Shown piece by piece: positions 1 through 8,774 of a DNA stretch of 40,576 nt (position 1 is the stretch's first letter; every line of letters begins with the position of its first letter). The stretch lies in NCBI GenBank assembly GCA_945870455.1, contig CAMBSL010000024.1:1-40576 (forward strand), given 5' to 3'. The DNA is from Pirellula staleyi DSM 6068 (GTDB taxonomy: Bacteria; Planctomycetota; Planctomycetia; Pirellulales; Pirellulaceae). The notes below the pieces were generated by a model. That model did not search any database, was not told the origin of the DNA, and saw nothing but the letters and a program-made list of their open reading frames with translations. The position numbers and the translations under genes were made by a program.

Positions 1-44
1 ATCCCACAAAAAGCCTTCATCGCAGTCCTTCGCTCTGACAACGA

Positions 45-1199
45 CTAGTCTAAAATCCATTCAAGATTAAAGCGTGCGCAGACAATCTTCCTGTCCCCTT
101 CGAACAAGCAAAGAATGGAACTATCGGGGAGAACCGCAAGGTCCGAATATGCGCTTTTGCCTGCTTCGAGTGTTTTTCTGAGAGGCCACGACAGTCCATC
201 ATCGTAACTCAGTTGGACGGATAGGTTTTCTCGTTTCGCCGAACGTGCAGGTAATTCATTTCCTAAAGCGTCTCGGTTGAGGGTGTGCGGGCACGAGAAG
301 ATTAACGTGCCTGAATTGGATGGGTGCGATATGATGCTAGCCATGCAGATGGGCTCCCACAAAGCATCGTAAAACGTGGGCCTGTTCCATTGTCGTGCAC
401 CATCCGGACCGATCGTAATAAGTTTGCGATTTGGATTCGAAACATTCCTTGAAACCAGCATCACTCGACCATCGGACAATTCTGCAATCGTCGTTTCATT
501 TGGGTTACCAAACTCACCTTCGTTGGGTACCGCAAGATCTCCGGCTTGCCATGTTTGGCCATGGTCATCGCTATAGATCGTTGCGGCCGCAGAGGGAGCG
601 TGGTCCCCTAATTTTCCGTACGCCAGCCAAATGGGCACGACGAGACGACCGCTCTTAAGTTGAATCCCATGTCCTGGTCCCGTTGCAATCACTTTCCAAT
701 TATATTTGGATCGGAACGTCTCGAACGACTTTGTGATTTCAACGGGCTTGCTCCACGTAACGCCATCGTCCATGCTGCGCATCGAGAAGCAACGAGCGTA
801 ATTGACGCAATAGAGAAACTCGATTGATCCGGTGCTTCGATCGATGATTGCGACGGGGTTGTTCACCGTTTGTTCACGATCTCCATCTATTTTATTGTGC
901 GGATTACCTTCGATCCGATCGCCCAAGTGGGCGATGTGCTTGGCAGGCTCCCAGGAACGACCGCTATCGAGCGAACGGCGCAGTTGAATTTGGATCTCGC
1001 CCCAATCTTTCGTGTTGTCGCGTCTCGCTTCACAATAGGCGAGCACAGTCCCTCTGGCGGTAATGACCATTCCCGGGATTCGATAGACAGAAATACCGCT
1101 CATCCCAGCCGGAAAGACGTCAACCTTTTCCAACATGGGTTCGCCAGCAGACAGAATGCTACAGAAGAGCCAAAGGAGGGTGAAGAAGGAGGTTTTCAT
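45..1199 (-). CDS. Exported sialidase-like (BNR/Asp-box) protein
   Basis: A 384-residue protein of the six-bladed sialidase/neuraminidase fold, probably hydrolysing or binding glycans outside the cytoplasm. Residues 1-19 form a signal peptide (MKTSFFTLLWLFCSILSAG). An arginine motif YRIPG lies near residue 39, as in the FRIP motif of sialidases. At least four Asp-box-like repeats are visible: SLDSGRSW, SMDDGVTW, YSDDHGQTW and SYDDGLSW. The frame is open further upstream to 1421, but that extension has no coding character, overlaps the end of aceF and would bury the signal peptide, so I start at 1199. It follows aceF on the same strand after about 190 bases, which need not mean co-transcription. 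Exo-alpha-sialidase (GH33) is the best guess. The substrate is unknown, and many planctomycete homologues have no tested activity. Confidence 0.8.
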   Translation of the reverse strand: MKTSFFTLLWLFCSILSAGEPMLEKVDVFPAGMSGISVYRIPGMVITARGTVLAYCEARRDNTKDWGEIQIQLRRSLDSGRSWEPAKHIAHLGDRIEGNPHNKIDGDREQTVNNPVAIIDRSTGSIEFLYCVNYARCFSMRSMDDGVTWSKPVEITKSFETFRSKYNWKVIATGPGHGIQLKSGRLVVPIWLAYGKLGDHAPSAAATIYSDDHGQTWQAGDLAVPNEGEFGNPNETTIAELSDGRVMLVSRNVSNPNRKLITIGPDGARQWNRPTFYDALWEPICMASIISHPSNSGTLIFSCPHTLNRDALGNELPARSAKRENLSVQLSYDDGLSWPLRKTLEAGKSAYSDLAVLPDSSILCLFEGDRKIVCARFNLEWILD

Positions 1200-1386
1200 G
1201 GTTGCTCGAATCCCGCAGCCTTGCGCTGCGGTTCGTACAGGTTTTCTGAGCCGTTGGGCGATAGCCCCGGTTGTTGTCGCAAGAACCGTGGCTATCGCCA
1301 TTCGGCTAATCCTAAAGTTAGATTTGGACGAAGCAATCGCGATGCGAGATTGCAGATTTGGTGGCGATCGACGAGTTGCCGTTCGC

Positions 1387-2880
1387 CTAAATCGCCAGCA
1401 GCAGCCTGCTCGGGGCTTCAAGGTAGGCGATGATGTCGTTTAGGAATCGGGCGGCCGTGGCACCGTCGACCAAGCGATGATCGTACGCCAAGCTCAACGG
1501 CATCATCAATCTGGCTTTGATTGAGTCGTCGTCCATAACGATCGGCATTTTTCTTGATCGACCCACCAACAGAATGGCTACTTCCGGCACGTTGACAATC
1601 GGTGTCGAATAAGTGCCTCCGATGGCTCCAAGGTTGCTGATCGTGAATGTACCGCCTCGCAAATCGCTTACCGCGAAGCTATTGTTGCGGACTCGGGACG
1701 ATAAATCCGACAAAGCGTACGCAATATCGGGGATCGACATCTTGTCTGAGTTCTTAAGCGTTGGCACGACCAAACCGCGATCGCTGTCGACGGCGATGCC
1801 AATGTTCACGTAATCCTTGTAGATGATCTGCTCGTTTTCGGAATCGATCATGGCATTGAGCGACGGATGATGCTTGAGCGCCGTTGCGACTGCTTTGATC
1901 AAGAAAGGCATCGTGGTCAACTTAATGCCGCGCGAGGCGTAATCGTCTTTGCTGGTCTGACGAAACGCTTCGAGTTCCGTTACGTCGGCGTCGTCGAAAT
2001 TGACAACTCGCGGGACGGTTGACCAAGACTTGTGCATTTGAGCTGCGATAGTCTTGCGAATCTTGGTCATGCGGTCCACTCGGATCGGTCCGTAGTCGTC
2101 TGACGCGACTGTTCCAGGTAGTGCCGACTTTGGGATCGCGGAGGTCTTGGGCGTCGCGGGAGCTTCCACCGCAACATTGCTAGTTGGGGCAGCCGTCGCA
2201 ACCGGGGCACTTTTGGCCGCTTGGTTCGCATGGCGAACAACTGCGAGCACATCGTCGCGAGTGATTCGGCCACCGTCGCCTGAGCCTTGTACTTCGGCCA
2301 ACTCGACACCAACTTCGCGTGCAAATCGACGAATGGCGGGTCCGGCCGGAATGAGGTCATCGCCAAAAGGAGTATCTGTGTCGATAGCCGTAGCGGGTTG
2401 CGAAGCTGGGGGAACAACCGAGGCGGGCGGAACAAAAATGGGAGCAGCCACTTTCACAGGAGCAGACACCGGTGCGGGGGTGACTGTTGGCGGGGTTACT
2501 TCGGCTGCTTTGGTTGGAACTGCGGTCGCGACGGGAGCTGCCATTACGGGCGGAGCTGGCGGTGCGAAGGCCGTTGTTGCCACTGGGGTTGTTGCCACGG
2601 GGGTTGGTGCGGCAGGAGTCGGTGCGGCTGGCAGCGCAGCCCCGACTGCCTCGATGGTTACAATAACCGTTCCGACTGGAACAGTCTGCCCTTCCTTGAC
2701 AGCAATACTCAGGATCTTGCCGGCGGCTGGACTTGGCACGGATACGGTCGCTTTGTCCGTTTCCATTTCCAAAAGAGATTGCTCTTTCTTGATGACATCT
2801 CCCACGTTGACCAATATTTCGAGGACATCGCCTGATTCGATGCCTTCGCCGAGCGATGGTAGTTTGATTTCTGTTGACAT
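1387..2880 (-). CDS. aceF: Pyruvate dehydrogenase complex E2, dihydrolipoamide acetyltransferase
   Basis: 497 residues. E2 moves the acetyl group from E1 onto CoA and forms the structural core of the pyruvate dehydrogenase complex. Domains in order: one N-terminal lipoyl domain with the lipoylated lysine in METDKATV (Lys43); a long Ala/Pro/Val/Thr-rich linker (about 83-165); a peripheral-subunit-binding domain (about 178-215, AIRRFAREVGVELAEVQGSG); and a C-terminal catalytic acyltransferase domain ending in the DHRLVDG motif (His468, Asp472). A single lipoyl domain is fewer than the three of Escherichia coli AceF. It lies 66 bases downstream of aceE on the same strand, so the two are very likely co-transcribed. 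The repetitive linker creates long false reading frames on the opposite strand. No E3 (lpd) gene lies in the window. Identification as the pyruvate rather than the 2-oxoglutarate enzyme rests on the adjacent aceE. Confidence 0.95.
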   Translation of the reverse strand: MSTEIKLPSLGEGIESGDVLEILVNVGDVIKKEQSLLEMETDKATVSVPSPAAGKILSIAVKEGQTVPVGTVIVTIEAVGAALPAAPTPAAPTPVATTPVATTAFAPPAPPVMAAPVATAVPTKAAEVTPPTVTPAPVSAPVKVAAPIFVPPASVVPPASQPATAIDTDTPFGDDLIPAGPAIRRFAREVGVELAEVQGSGDGGRITRDDVLAVVRHANQAAKSAPVATAAPTSNVAVEAPATPKTSAIPKSALPGTVASDDYGPIRVDRMTKIRKTIAAQMHKSWSTVPRVVNFDDADVTELEAFRQTSKDDYASRGIKLTTMPFLIKAVATALKHHPSLNAMIDSENEQIIYKDYVNIGIAVDSDRGLVVPTLKNSDKMSIPDIAYALSDLSSRVRNNSFAVSDLRGGTFTISNLGAIGGTYSTPIVNVPEVAILLVGRSRKMPIVMDDDSIKARLMMPLSLAYDHRLVDGATAARFLNDIIAYLEAPSRLLLAI

Positions 2881-2946
2881 GATTCTGACAATCTAATGCT
2901 GAGTGGATGTTGGATAAATTTGCCTCGTTCCAGAGAAAAGGCACGA

Positions 2947-5700
2947 CTAAGCGAACAATGGATTGGGTTTTTCGGCGTCGTATCCTAGATCTTGGATGGC
3001 TTGTGCCACAACGCTGCCGGAGATGGCACCTTGCTTGCTCAATCGATAGAGGGCCGCGATGGTGACCGAGGCTGCATCGACTTCGAAATGGCGTCGCAAC
3101 GCGGTGCGTGTTTCGCTGCGGCCCAAGCCGTCAGTCCCGAGCACATAGTAGTCCGTTGTCATGTACGGAAGCAGTTGTTCGCCTACCGCTCGCATGTTGT
3201 CGCTGGCCGAAATGATCGGACCCTTGACGTCAGCTAGCACGGTTTCGATGTAGCTCTTGCGAGCTGGCTGGTCTGGGTGGAGCATGTTCCAACGTTCGCA
3301 AGTTTGAGCATCGCGCCTTAGTTGGGTGTAGCTGGTTACGCTCCAAGCGTCGCTAGCCACGTTGTACTTTTCAGCCAAGATTTTTTGGGCCTCCAAAACG
3401 CTTCGCAAGATGGATCCGCTGCCAAAAAGTTGCACACGAGCGATGGCACCGGGAACTTCTTTGGAAGCATACTTGTAGATGCCTTGGATGATGCCGTCCT
3501 CGACACCTTCTGGCATGGATGGCATCTCATAGTCTTCGTTGTGAACGGTAATATAGTAGATGGCCGTTTCGTTTTCTTGATACAGTCGACGCATGCCATC
3601 GAAGACGATGACAGCGGTTTCGTATGCCCAAGCCGGATCGTAAGCACGCACGGTCGGAAAAGCCATTGCGTTGAGATGGCTGTGACCGTCTTGGTGTTGT
3701 AGACCTTCGCCGTTGAGGGTTGTTCGGCCCGCCGTGCCGCCGATCAGGAACCCTTTGGCACGCATATCTGCCGCGGCCCAAATCGAATCGCCTACTCGTT
3801 GGAAACCGAACATCGAGTAGTAGATATAAAAGGGAATCATGTTGATGCCGTGGGCCGAATAGGCAGTACCCGCAGCATTGAAACTGCTCATCGAGCCTGC
3901 TTCGGTGATTCCTTCTTCGAGGATTTGCCCATCGCGAGCTTCCTTGTAATAAGCGATCTGATCGGAATCGATCGGTTCGTAAAGCTGTCCCGCATGAGCA
4001 TAGATGCCGATCTCTTTGAACATTCCTTCCATACCGAACGTCCGCGATTCATCGGGCACGATCGGAACGATGTTTTGTCCGATCTTGCTGTCTTTCACCA
4101 AACGGTTTAGCAGGCGCACGAAACCTTGAGTCGTGCTGATGGCTTTGCCTTCGATATACTGCCCCATGAACTTGCGGTACTCTTCAAGCTTTGGGACATC
4201 GAGCGTCGGATGGTCGGTTGGTCGACTTGGAACCGACCCGCCTAGTGCTTCACGGCGGTCGTGCATGTACTTAATTTCGAGACTCGTTGCAGGCGGTTTG
4301 TAGAATGGAGCGCTACCCACCTCTTCATCGGAAATAGGAATACCGAATCGGCTTCGAAATTCAAGAAGTTCCTTTTCGTTCATCTTCTTTTGGTTGTGAG
4401 CGATATTGCGACCCTCGCCCGCTTCGCCAAGTCCATAGCCCTTGATGGTCTTTGCCAAGATGACTGTGGGTTGACCTCTGTGTTCGACCGCGGCTTTGTA
4501 AGCGGCATAGACCTTTTCAGGATCGTGCCCTCCTCGCTTCATCTTTTCAAGCTTCTCATCCGAGTAGTTTTCGACAAGCTTGAGCAGTTCAGGGTACTTG
4601 CCAAAGAAGTGCTCGCGAATGTAAGCGCCGGACATACCGACATACTTCTGGTATTGGCCGTCGACGACTTCGGTCATACGTTGAGCGAGAAGGCCGGATT
4701 CATCTTTTGCAAGAAGAACGTCCCAATCCGTTCCCCAGATGACTTTGATGACATTCCAGCCGGCTCCTCGAAAGACAGCCTCGAGTTCTTGAATAATCTT
4801 GCCGTTGCCGCGAACAGGACCATCGAGTCGTTGCAAATTGCAGTTGACTACGAAAATCAAATTGTCGAGTTTTTCGCGCGAAGCCAAAGTGATCGCACCC
4901 AAGGTTTCGGGTTCATCGCATTCACCATCGCCCAGAAAAGCCCAGACCTTTTGGCCGGAGGTATCTTTGAGTCCACGATCTTTGAGGTACTCGTTGAATC
5001 GTGCTTGGTAAATTGCCATGATTGGGCCCAAGCCCATGGACACGGTCGGGTACTCCCAAAAATCCTTCATTAGCCACGGGTGCGGGTAGCTGCTCAGTCC
5101 TCCCTCCGGCTGAAGTTCTTGGCGGAAATTTTCGAGCTTGGCTTGCGGCAATCGACCTTCGAGAAAAGCCCGCGAGTACATACCTGGGGACGCATGCCCC
5201 TGGAAATAGATATTGTCGCCCGAATAGCCGGATTCACCTCGACCGCGAAAGAAATGATTGAAGGCGACTTCGTAAAGCGTGGCACTGCTAGCGAACGTGC
5301 TGATGTGACCGCCGACTCCGCCACCGATATGGCCTGGCTGTCCGTCCGTCTTTTTGTTGGCACGAACCACCATAGCCATTGCATTCCAGCGAACGATACT
5401 CTTGATGCGGCGTTCGGTTTCTCGATTGCCTGGATAGGCAGGTTGCTTGTTGGGTGGAATGGTATTGACGTAGGGCGTGTTGGTCTCGAATGGAATCTCC
5501 ACACCATCTCGACGGGCCCGATTTTCCAGGGCTTTGACGAGATAACGGACGCGATCTGCTCCTTTGCTCTTGTAGACGTAGTCGAGAGAGCCGAGCCATT
5601 CGCTGGTCTCGGCAGGATCGGTATCGATCTGTGCTTCGACTTGGCCCGATGCCGCCATCACCGCCGGGTCTACTTCGCCTAAAAGTTTCGCATCTGCCAT
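2947..5700 (-). CDS. aceE: Pyruvate dehydrogenase E1 component, homodimeric type
   Basis: 917 residues, close to the roughly 890 of the homodimeric AceE family. It decarboxylates pyruvate with thiamine diphosphate and passes the acetyl unit to the lipoyl group of E2. The ThDP/Mg motif is clear: GDGECDEPE (257-265) through NCNLQ (286-290), followed by RLDGPVRGNG. Other family landmarks are HIGGGVGGHIS (about 124-134), FFRGRGESGYSGDNIYFQGH (150-169) and the C-terminal FGMEGMFKEIGIY and LNGEGLQHQDGHS segments. The start MADAKLLGEV at 5700 fits the family N-terminus. It is the first gene of the aceE-aceF pair and is divergent from the signal peptidase gene, with about 360 bases between them. This class is the enterobacterial type, not the alpha2beta2 PdhAB type. 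Confidence 0.97.
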   Translation of the reverse strand: MADAKLLGEVDPAVMAASGQVEAQIDTDPAETSEWLGSLDYVYKSKGADRVRYLVKALENRARRDGVEIPFETNTPYVNTIPPNKQPAYPGNRETERRIKSIVRWNAMAMVVRANKKTDGQPGHIGGGVGGHISTFASSATLYEVAFNHFFRGRGESGYSGDNIYFQGHASPGMYSRAFLEGRLPQAKLENFRQELQPEGGLSSYPHPWLMKDFWEYPTVSMGLGPIMAIYQARFNEYLKDRGLKDTSGQKVWAFLGDGECDEPETLGAITLASREKLDNLIFVVNCNLQRLDGPVRGNGKIIQELEAVFRGAGWNVIKVIWGTDWDVLLAKDESGLLAQRMTEVVDGQYQKYVGMSGAYIREHFFGKYPELLKLVENYSDEKLEKMKRGGHDPEKVYAAYKAAVEHRGQPTVILAKTIKGYGLGEAGEGRNIAHNQKKMNEKELLEFRSRFGIPISDEEVGSAPFYKPPATSLEIKYMHDRREALGGSVPSRPTDHPTLDVPKLEEYRKFMGQYIEGKAISTTQGFVRLLNRLVKDSKIGQNIVPIVPDESRTFGMEGMFKEIGIYAHAGQLYEPIDSDQIAYYKEARDGQILEEGITEAGSMSSFNAAGTAYSAHGINMIPFYIYYSMFGFQRVGDSIWAAADMRAKGFLIGGTAGRTTLNGEGLQHQDGHSHLNAMAFPTVRAYDPAWAYETAVIVFDGMRRLYQENETAIYYITVHNEDYEMPSMPEGVEDGIIQGIYKYASKEVPGAIARVQLFGSGSILRSVLEAQKILAEKYNVASDAWSVTSYTQLRRDAQTCERWNMLHPDQPARKSYIETVLADVKGPIISASDNMRAVGEQLLPYMTTDYYVLGTDGLGRSETRTALRRHFEVDAASVTIAALYRLSKQGAISGSVVAQAIQDLGYDAEKPNPLFA

Positions 5701-6061
5701 AGGAATACGCTTCTTTCTCTATCTATTTATTCTGGACAGCCTGACGGGCGACTCTAAAGTAGCCACCTTCAAACATGTACGATAATCGCAAAACCCCACA
5801 TTGTCGCGAAATTGGTGGTCTGCGTAAAGGTGCAACAGGACTGTTATTAGGCGTCAAATCCCAGGGGTTTTTGACCGTCTTGCAATTGCTAAACAATTTT
5901 ATTTGCCTTATACCCGGTTTTTGAGGGGGTTAGAGAGCCATCAAGGCTGTTTTAAGCGATGCCAAGAATTCTCGCGCAGCAACGAATACCGTCATTTAGT
6001 TATACTGCTTCTATTCCAAGTACCCTCAATCCTAACAAAAACTCTTTTCCAGAACCCATCC
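5701..6061. other. Divergent intergenic region between aceE and the signal peptidase gene
   Basis: About 360 bases with no convincing gene. The signal-peptidase frame is open from 5903, but the 53 extra residues that start would add show no family resemblance. The region must hold the promoters of both flanking transcripts. On the + strand a weak sigma-70-like pair is listed separately. On the - strand I found no convincing -35/-10 pair for aceE. No riboswitch or strong hairpin was recognised. Confidence 0.6.
5886..5914 (+). promoter_or_regulatory. Weak candidate sigma-70 promoter for lepB
   Basis: TTGCTA (5886-5891), a 17-base spacer, then TATACC (5909-5914). Each hexamer matches consensus at 4 of 6 positions. 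It would give a leader of about 140 bases before the ATG at 6062. This is pattern matching only; planctomycete promoters are poorly defined. Confidence 0.25.
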
Positions 6062-7954
6062 ATGACCGAGGCCGCCCCCACAACCGTGATTGCACCGACT
6101 AGCGAATTGCAAGTGGTTCGCGAGACCATCGAGAGCTTGGCGGTCGCGTTCATCTTGGCGTTGTTATTCAAGGCCTTCATTGCCGAAGCGTTTGTCATTC
6201 CAACCGGTTCCATGGCCCCCACTCTGATGGGAGCGCACAAAGATATTCGTTGTGAGGAGTGTGGTTGCCAGTATCAATGTGGGGCAAGCAACGAGTTCAC
6301 GGACGTCGGTGCCAAGAGTGGGAGTACGGTCGTCGCGACCACCTGCCCGCTTTGTCGTAAACCTCAAGTCGCCGATCCAAGCCGGAGTTCCAATAACTCA
6401 ACGTTTTCTGGCGATCGCATTTTGGTCAGCAAACTGGCTTACGTCTTTTCGAAACCGCGACGATGGGATGTCATTGTCTTTAAACACATCGAAGAAGCGA
6501 GATTGAATTATATCAAGCGATGTGTTGGTCGCCCAAACGAAACCATTCGAATCCGAGAAGGGGACATCTTTGTCCAAAAGAATGGTAGTGAGGAGAACGC
6601 CGTTTCTGGATTTGAGATAGCTCGCAAGCCGCCACATGTCGTGAATGCGATGCTACAAAAACTCTACGATTCAAAGTATGTACCCAAGTCCCTTGTGAAG
6701 GCCGGAATGCCGAGTGCTTGGCAGCCATTCCCTGCGGGTGAGTCGACCTGGAATGTAAACCAATCCGAAACGAATTGGTCTGCGGCGATCACAGGAGTAC
6801 CATCCGGAACAACTCATTGGATGCGATACTACCATCGTGTCGTCAATCCACTCGCGTGGGAATCGATCGAAACAACGAGTGCTTTGCCTGCACCGATTCC
6901 ACCGCAATCGTCGAGACTCATTACGGACTTTACCGCATACAACGCCAGTTACGCCATCGATCAGGCCGGTAGAATCGATGAGAATTTTCGCTCTGTTGCG
7001 GAAGGCATTATCCGCAACTCAAACGCGCGAGGAGGAGCCCTAAATCGTCCATTCGAAAATGACGGAATACACTGGACCGGTGACTTGGCAACGGAGGTCG
7101 ATTTTAAAACCGAGAAAGACACACAGTCCTTTCTCCTCTCCCTGGTAGAAGCGGGCGTCGAGCACGAAGTTCGGGTGGACTTGAAAACCGGAAAGGCGAC
7201 GGCAAAGGTGCTGATCGATGGAATGCCTGTTGATGCATTTCAAGATGGCAATAAAACTCTAGCAAGCATCGCTACTGCGGAAACTTCGATCCGCTCAGGG
7301 GGTCGACATCGCATTCGATTCGCCAACGTTGACGACACGCTGACACTTTGGGTCGATGGCAAGAACGTACAATGGACACCAAGCGGCAATTTGATGACTG
7401 CGGAATACCTGCCAATCGCGATGCGCACACCCAAAACAAAGCCAAATAATCCACTCGATGCGGCTCCGATCGCGATCGGTATTGAGGGAGGGGGAGCCGA
7501 AGTTTTTCGTATCCAAGCTTTCCGCGACATCTATTACATTGCAAGCATATCGAGAGATCTGTTTGATTACGCAGAAGTAATCAGGGCGCTGCGAAACTCC
7601 ACAACGCCGAACAACAATGAGCGGTATGCACGCGAAATCCATAACATGTCCCTCGACGAGTTGAGCCGAAAGATGTCTCAGGCAGGTCTCAATCGAAACG
7701 CTCTGCTTACGAACGCCGCACTATGGGCCAACAGCGAGATGGGGCAGAGTCGTCAAACGGTGGAATTTGCGATGCAAAAGGATTGGTACTTCCCGATGGG
7801 AGACAACTCAAGTGCAAGTTCCGATGCAAGATCTTGGGGCCACGCGCCTGAAAAATTGTTAATTGGACGAGCTGTTATGGTGTTCTGGCCTCACTATTGG
7901 AATGCGCCCGTTCCATTCTTGCCAAACGTACAACGAATGTCCCTCATTCGATAG
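6062..7954 (+). CDS. lepB: Signal peptidase I with zinc-ribbon-like and large central insertions
   Basis: 630 residues; it removes signal peptides from exported proteins at the membrane. One N-terminal membrane segment (about 24-45, AVAFILALLFKAFIAEAFVI) is followed by the catalytic serine in PTGSMAPTL (Ser50), the general-base lysine in NYIKRCVGRPNETI (Lys152), and the box-E motif MGDNSSASSDARSWG (about 579-593). Two additions stand out. Between Ser50 and the GDRILVSK block is a pair of CxxC motifs (Cys64/67 and Cys95/98), resembling a zinc ribbon. Between Lys152 and box E lie about 415 residues, against roughly 130 in E. coli LepB; residues about 290-510 look like a beta-sandwich (LamG/concanavalin type), for example HRIRFANVDDTLTLWVDGK. 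The start MTEAAPTT places the membrane segment at the usual distance; the frame is open back to 5903. lptB follows 35 bases later. Confidence 0.9.
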   Translation: MTEAAPTTVIAPTSELQVVRETIESLAVAFILALLFKAFIAEAFVIPTGSMAPTLMGAHKDIRCEECGCQYQCGASNEFTDVGAKSGSTVVATTCPLCRKPQVADPSRSSNNSTFSGDRILVSKLAYVFSKPRRWDVIVFKHIEEARLNYIKRCVGRPNETIRIREGDIFVQKNGSEENAVSGFEIARKPPHVVNAMLQKLYDSKYVPKSLVKAGMPSAWQPFPAGESTWNVNQSETNWSAAITGVPSGTTHWMRYYHRVVNPLAWESIETTSALPAPIPPQSSRLITDFTAYNASYAIDQAGRIDENFRSVAEGIIRNSNARGGALNRPFENDGIHWTGDLATEVDFKTEKDTQSFLLSLVEAGVEHEVRVDLKTGKATAKVLIDGMPVDAFQDGNKTLASIATAETSIRSGGRHRIRFANVDDTLTLWVDGKNVQWTPSGNLMTAEYLPIAMRTPKTKPNNPLDAAPIAIGIEGGGAEVFRIQAFRDIYYIASISRDLFDYAEVIRALRNSTTPNNNERYAREIHNMSLDELSRKMSQAGLNRNALLTNAALWANSEMGQSRQTVEFAMQKDWYFPMGDNSSASSDARSWGHAPEKLLIGRAVMVFWPHYWNAPVPFLPNVQRMSLIR

Positions 7955-7989
7955 TTGGAATCTCGCCTGCTTTTTGAAAGAAATAGAAC

Positions 7990-8730
7990 ATGGATGTTCT
8001 GAATGTGGTTGGACTTGAAAAGACCTATGGCAGACGAAAAGTCGTCAATGGCGTCAGCATGCGTGTTGGCGAAGCGGAAATCGTAGGATTGTTGGGACCC
8101 AATGGGGCTGGCAAATCAACCAGCTTTCGTATGACCTGCGGTCTGGTTATTCCAGATCGGGGGCAAGTTTTCCTCGGTGGTGAGGAAGTCACTCATTGGC
8201 CAATGTTTAGACGAGCACGTGACTGCGGAATGGGCTACTTGGCCCAAGAGTCAAGTGTTTTTCGCAAGCTGACGGTCGAGCAGAATATTTCGGCCATGTT
8301 GGAGTTGCTGGGCGTTTCGAGAACGGAGCGTCGACGAAGAACAGACGAATTATTGACGCAGTTCAAGATCACGCATATTCGACGTTCAAAAGCTTCGAAG
8401 CTGTCCGGTGGCGAGCGACGCAGGCTTGAGATCGCAAGATGTTTGGTGTCGAACCCTCGCATCATCATGCTTGACGAACCGTTCGCGGGGATCGATCCAG
8501 TTACGGTGCAAAGTATCCAGCAAACCATTTTCGATTTGAGAGAAACTGGCATTTCGATTTTGATCACAGACCACGCCGCGTTAGAGATACTCGCGGCCGT
8601 GGATCGATGTTATGTCATCAGCAAAGGGATTGTGCTTTGCGAAGGCACACCCGACGAAGTCAAGCAACATCCGGAAGTTCGCAAACAGTACTTAGGGAAT
8701 ATCCAAGGCGAAGCGATGCAATATAATTAA
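7990..8730 (+). CDS. lptB: ABC transporter ATP-binding protein, LptB-like
   Basis: 246 residues, the usual LptB length. LptB is the cytoplasmic ATPase of the LptBFG machine that extracts lipopolysaccharide from the inner membrane. The motifs are complete: Walker A GPNGAGKST (36-44), a Q-loop in YLAQESSVFRKLTV, signature LSGGERRR, Walker B RIIMLDEPFAGIDP, and a switch histidine in LITDHAALE. The sequence FAGIDPVTVQSIQ and the overall order match LptB more closely than LivG-type ATPases. It sits 35 bases after lepB and ends about 45 bases before the convergent sdaA, so lepB and lptB are probably co-transcribed. The lptF, lptG, lptA and lptC genes are not in the window, so the call rests on the ATPase alone. 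Confidence 0.85.
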   Translation: MDVLNVVGLEKTYGRRKVVNGVSMRVGEAEIVGLLGPNGAGKSTSFRMTCGLVIPDRGQVFLGGEEVTHWPMFRRARDCGMGYLAQESSVFRKLTVEQNISAMLELLGVSRTERRRRTDELLTQFKITHIRRSKASKLSGGERRRLEIARCLVSNPRIIMLDEPFAGIDPVTVQSIQQTIFDLRETGISILITDHAALEILAAVDRCYVISKGIVLCEGTPDEVKQHPEVRKQYLGNIQGEAMQYN

Positions 8731-8774
8731 TCGTTGCCTTAGGACGTACCGATCCTCCGGGATAAACCCGCCCT

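Noticed and set aside
1200-1421. N-terminal extension of the sialidase-like protein
   Set aside because: It overlaps the aceF stop region and would place 74 Arg-rich residues before a clear signal peptide.
2147-2896. 249-residue Ala/Gly/Thr-rich frame on the + strand
   Set aside because: Antisense shadow of the Ala/Pro-rich linker of aceF.
4261-5073. 270-residue + strand frame inside aceE
   Set aside because: Antisense shadow of a highly conserved gene.
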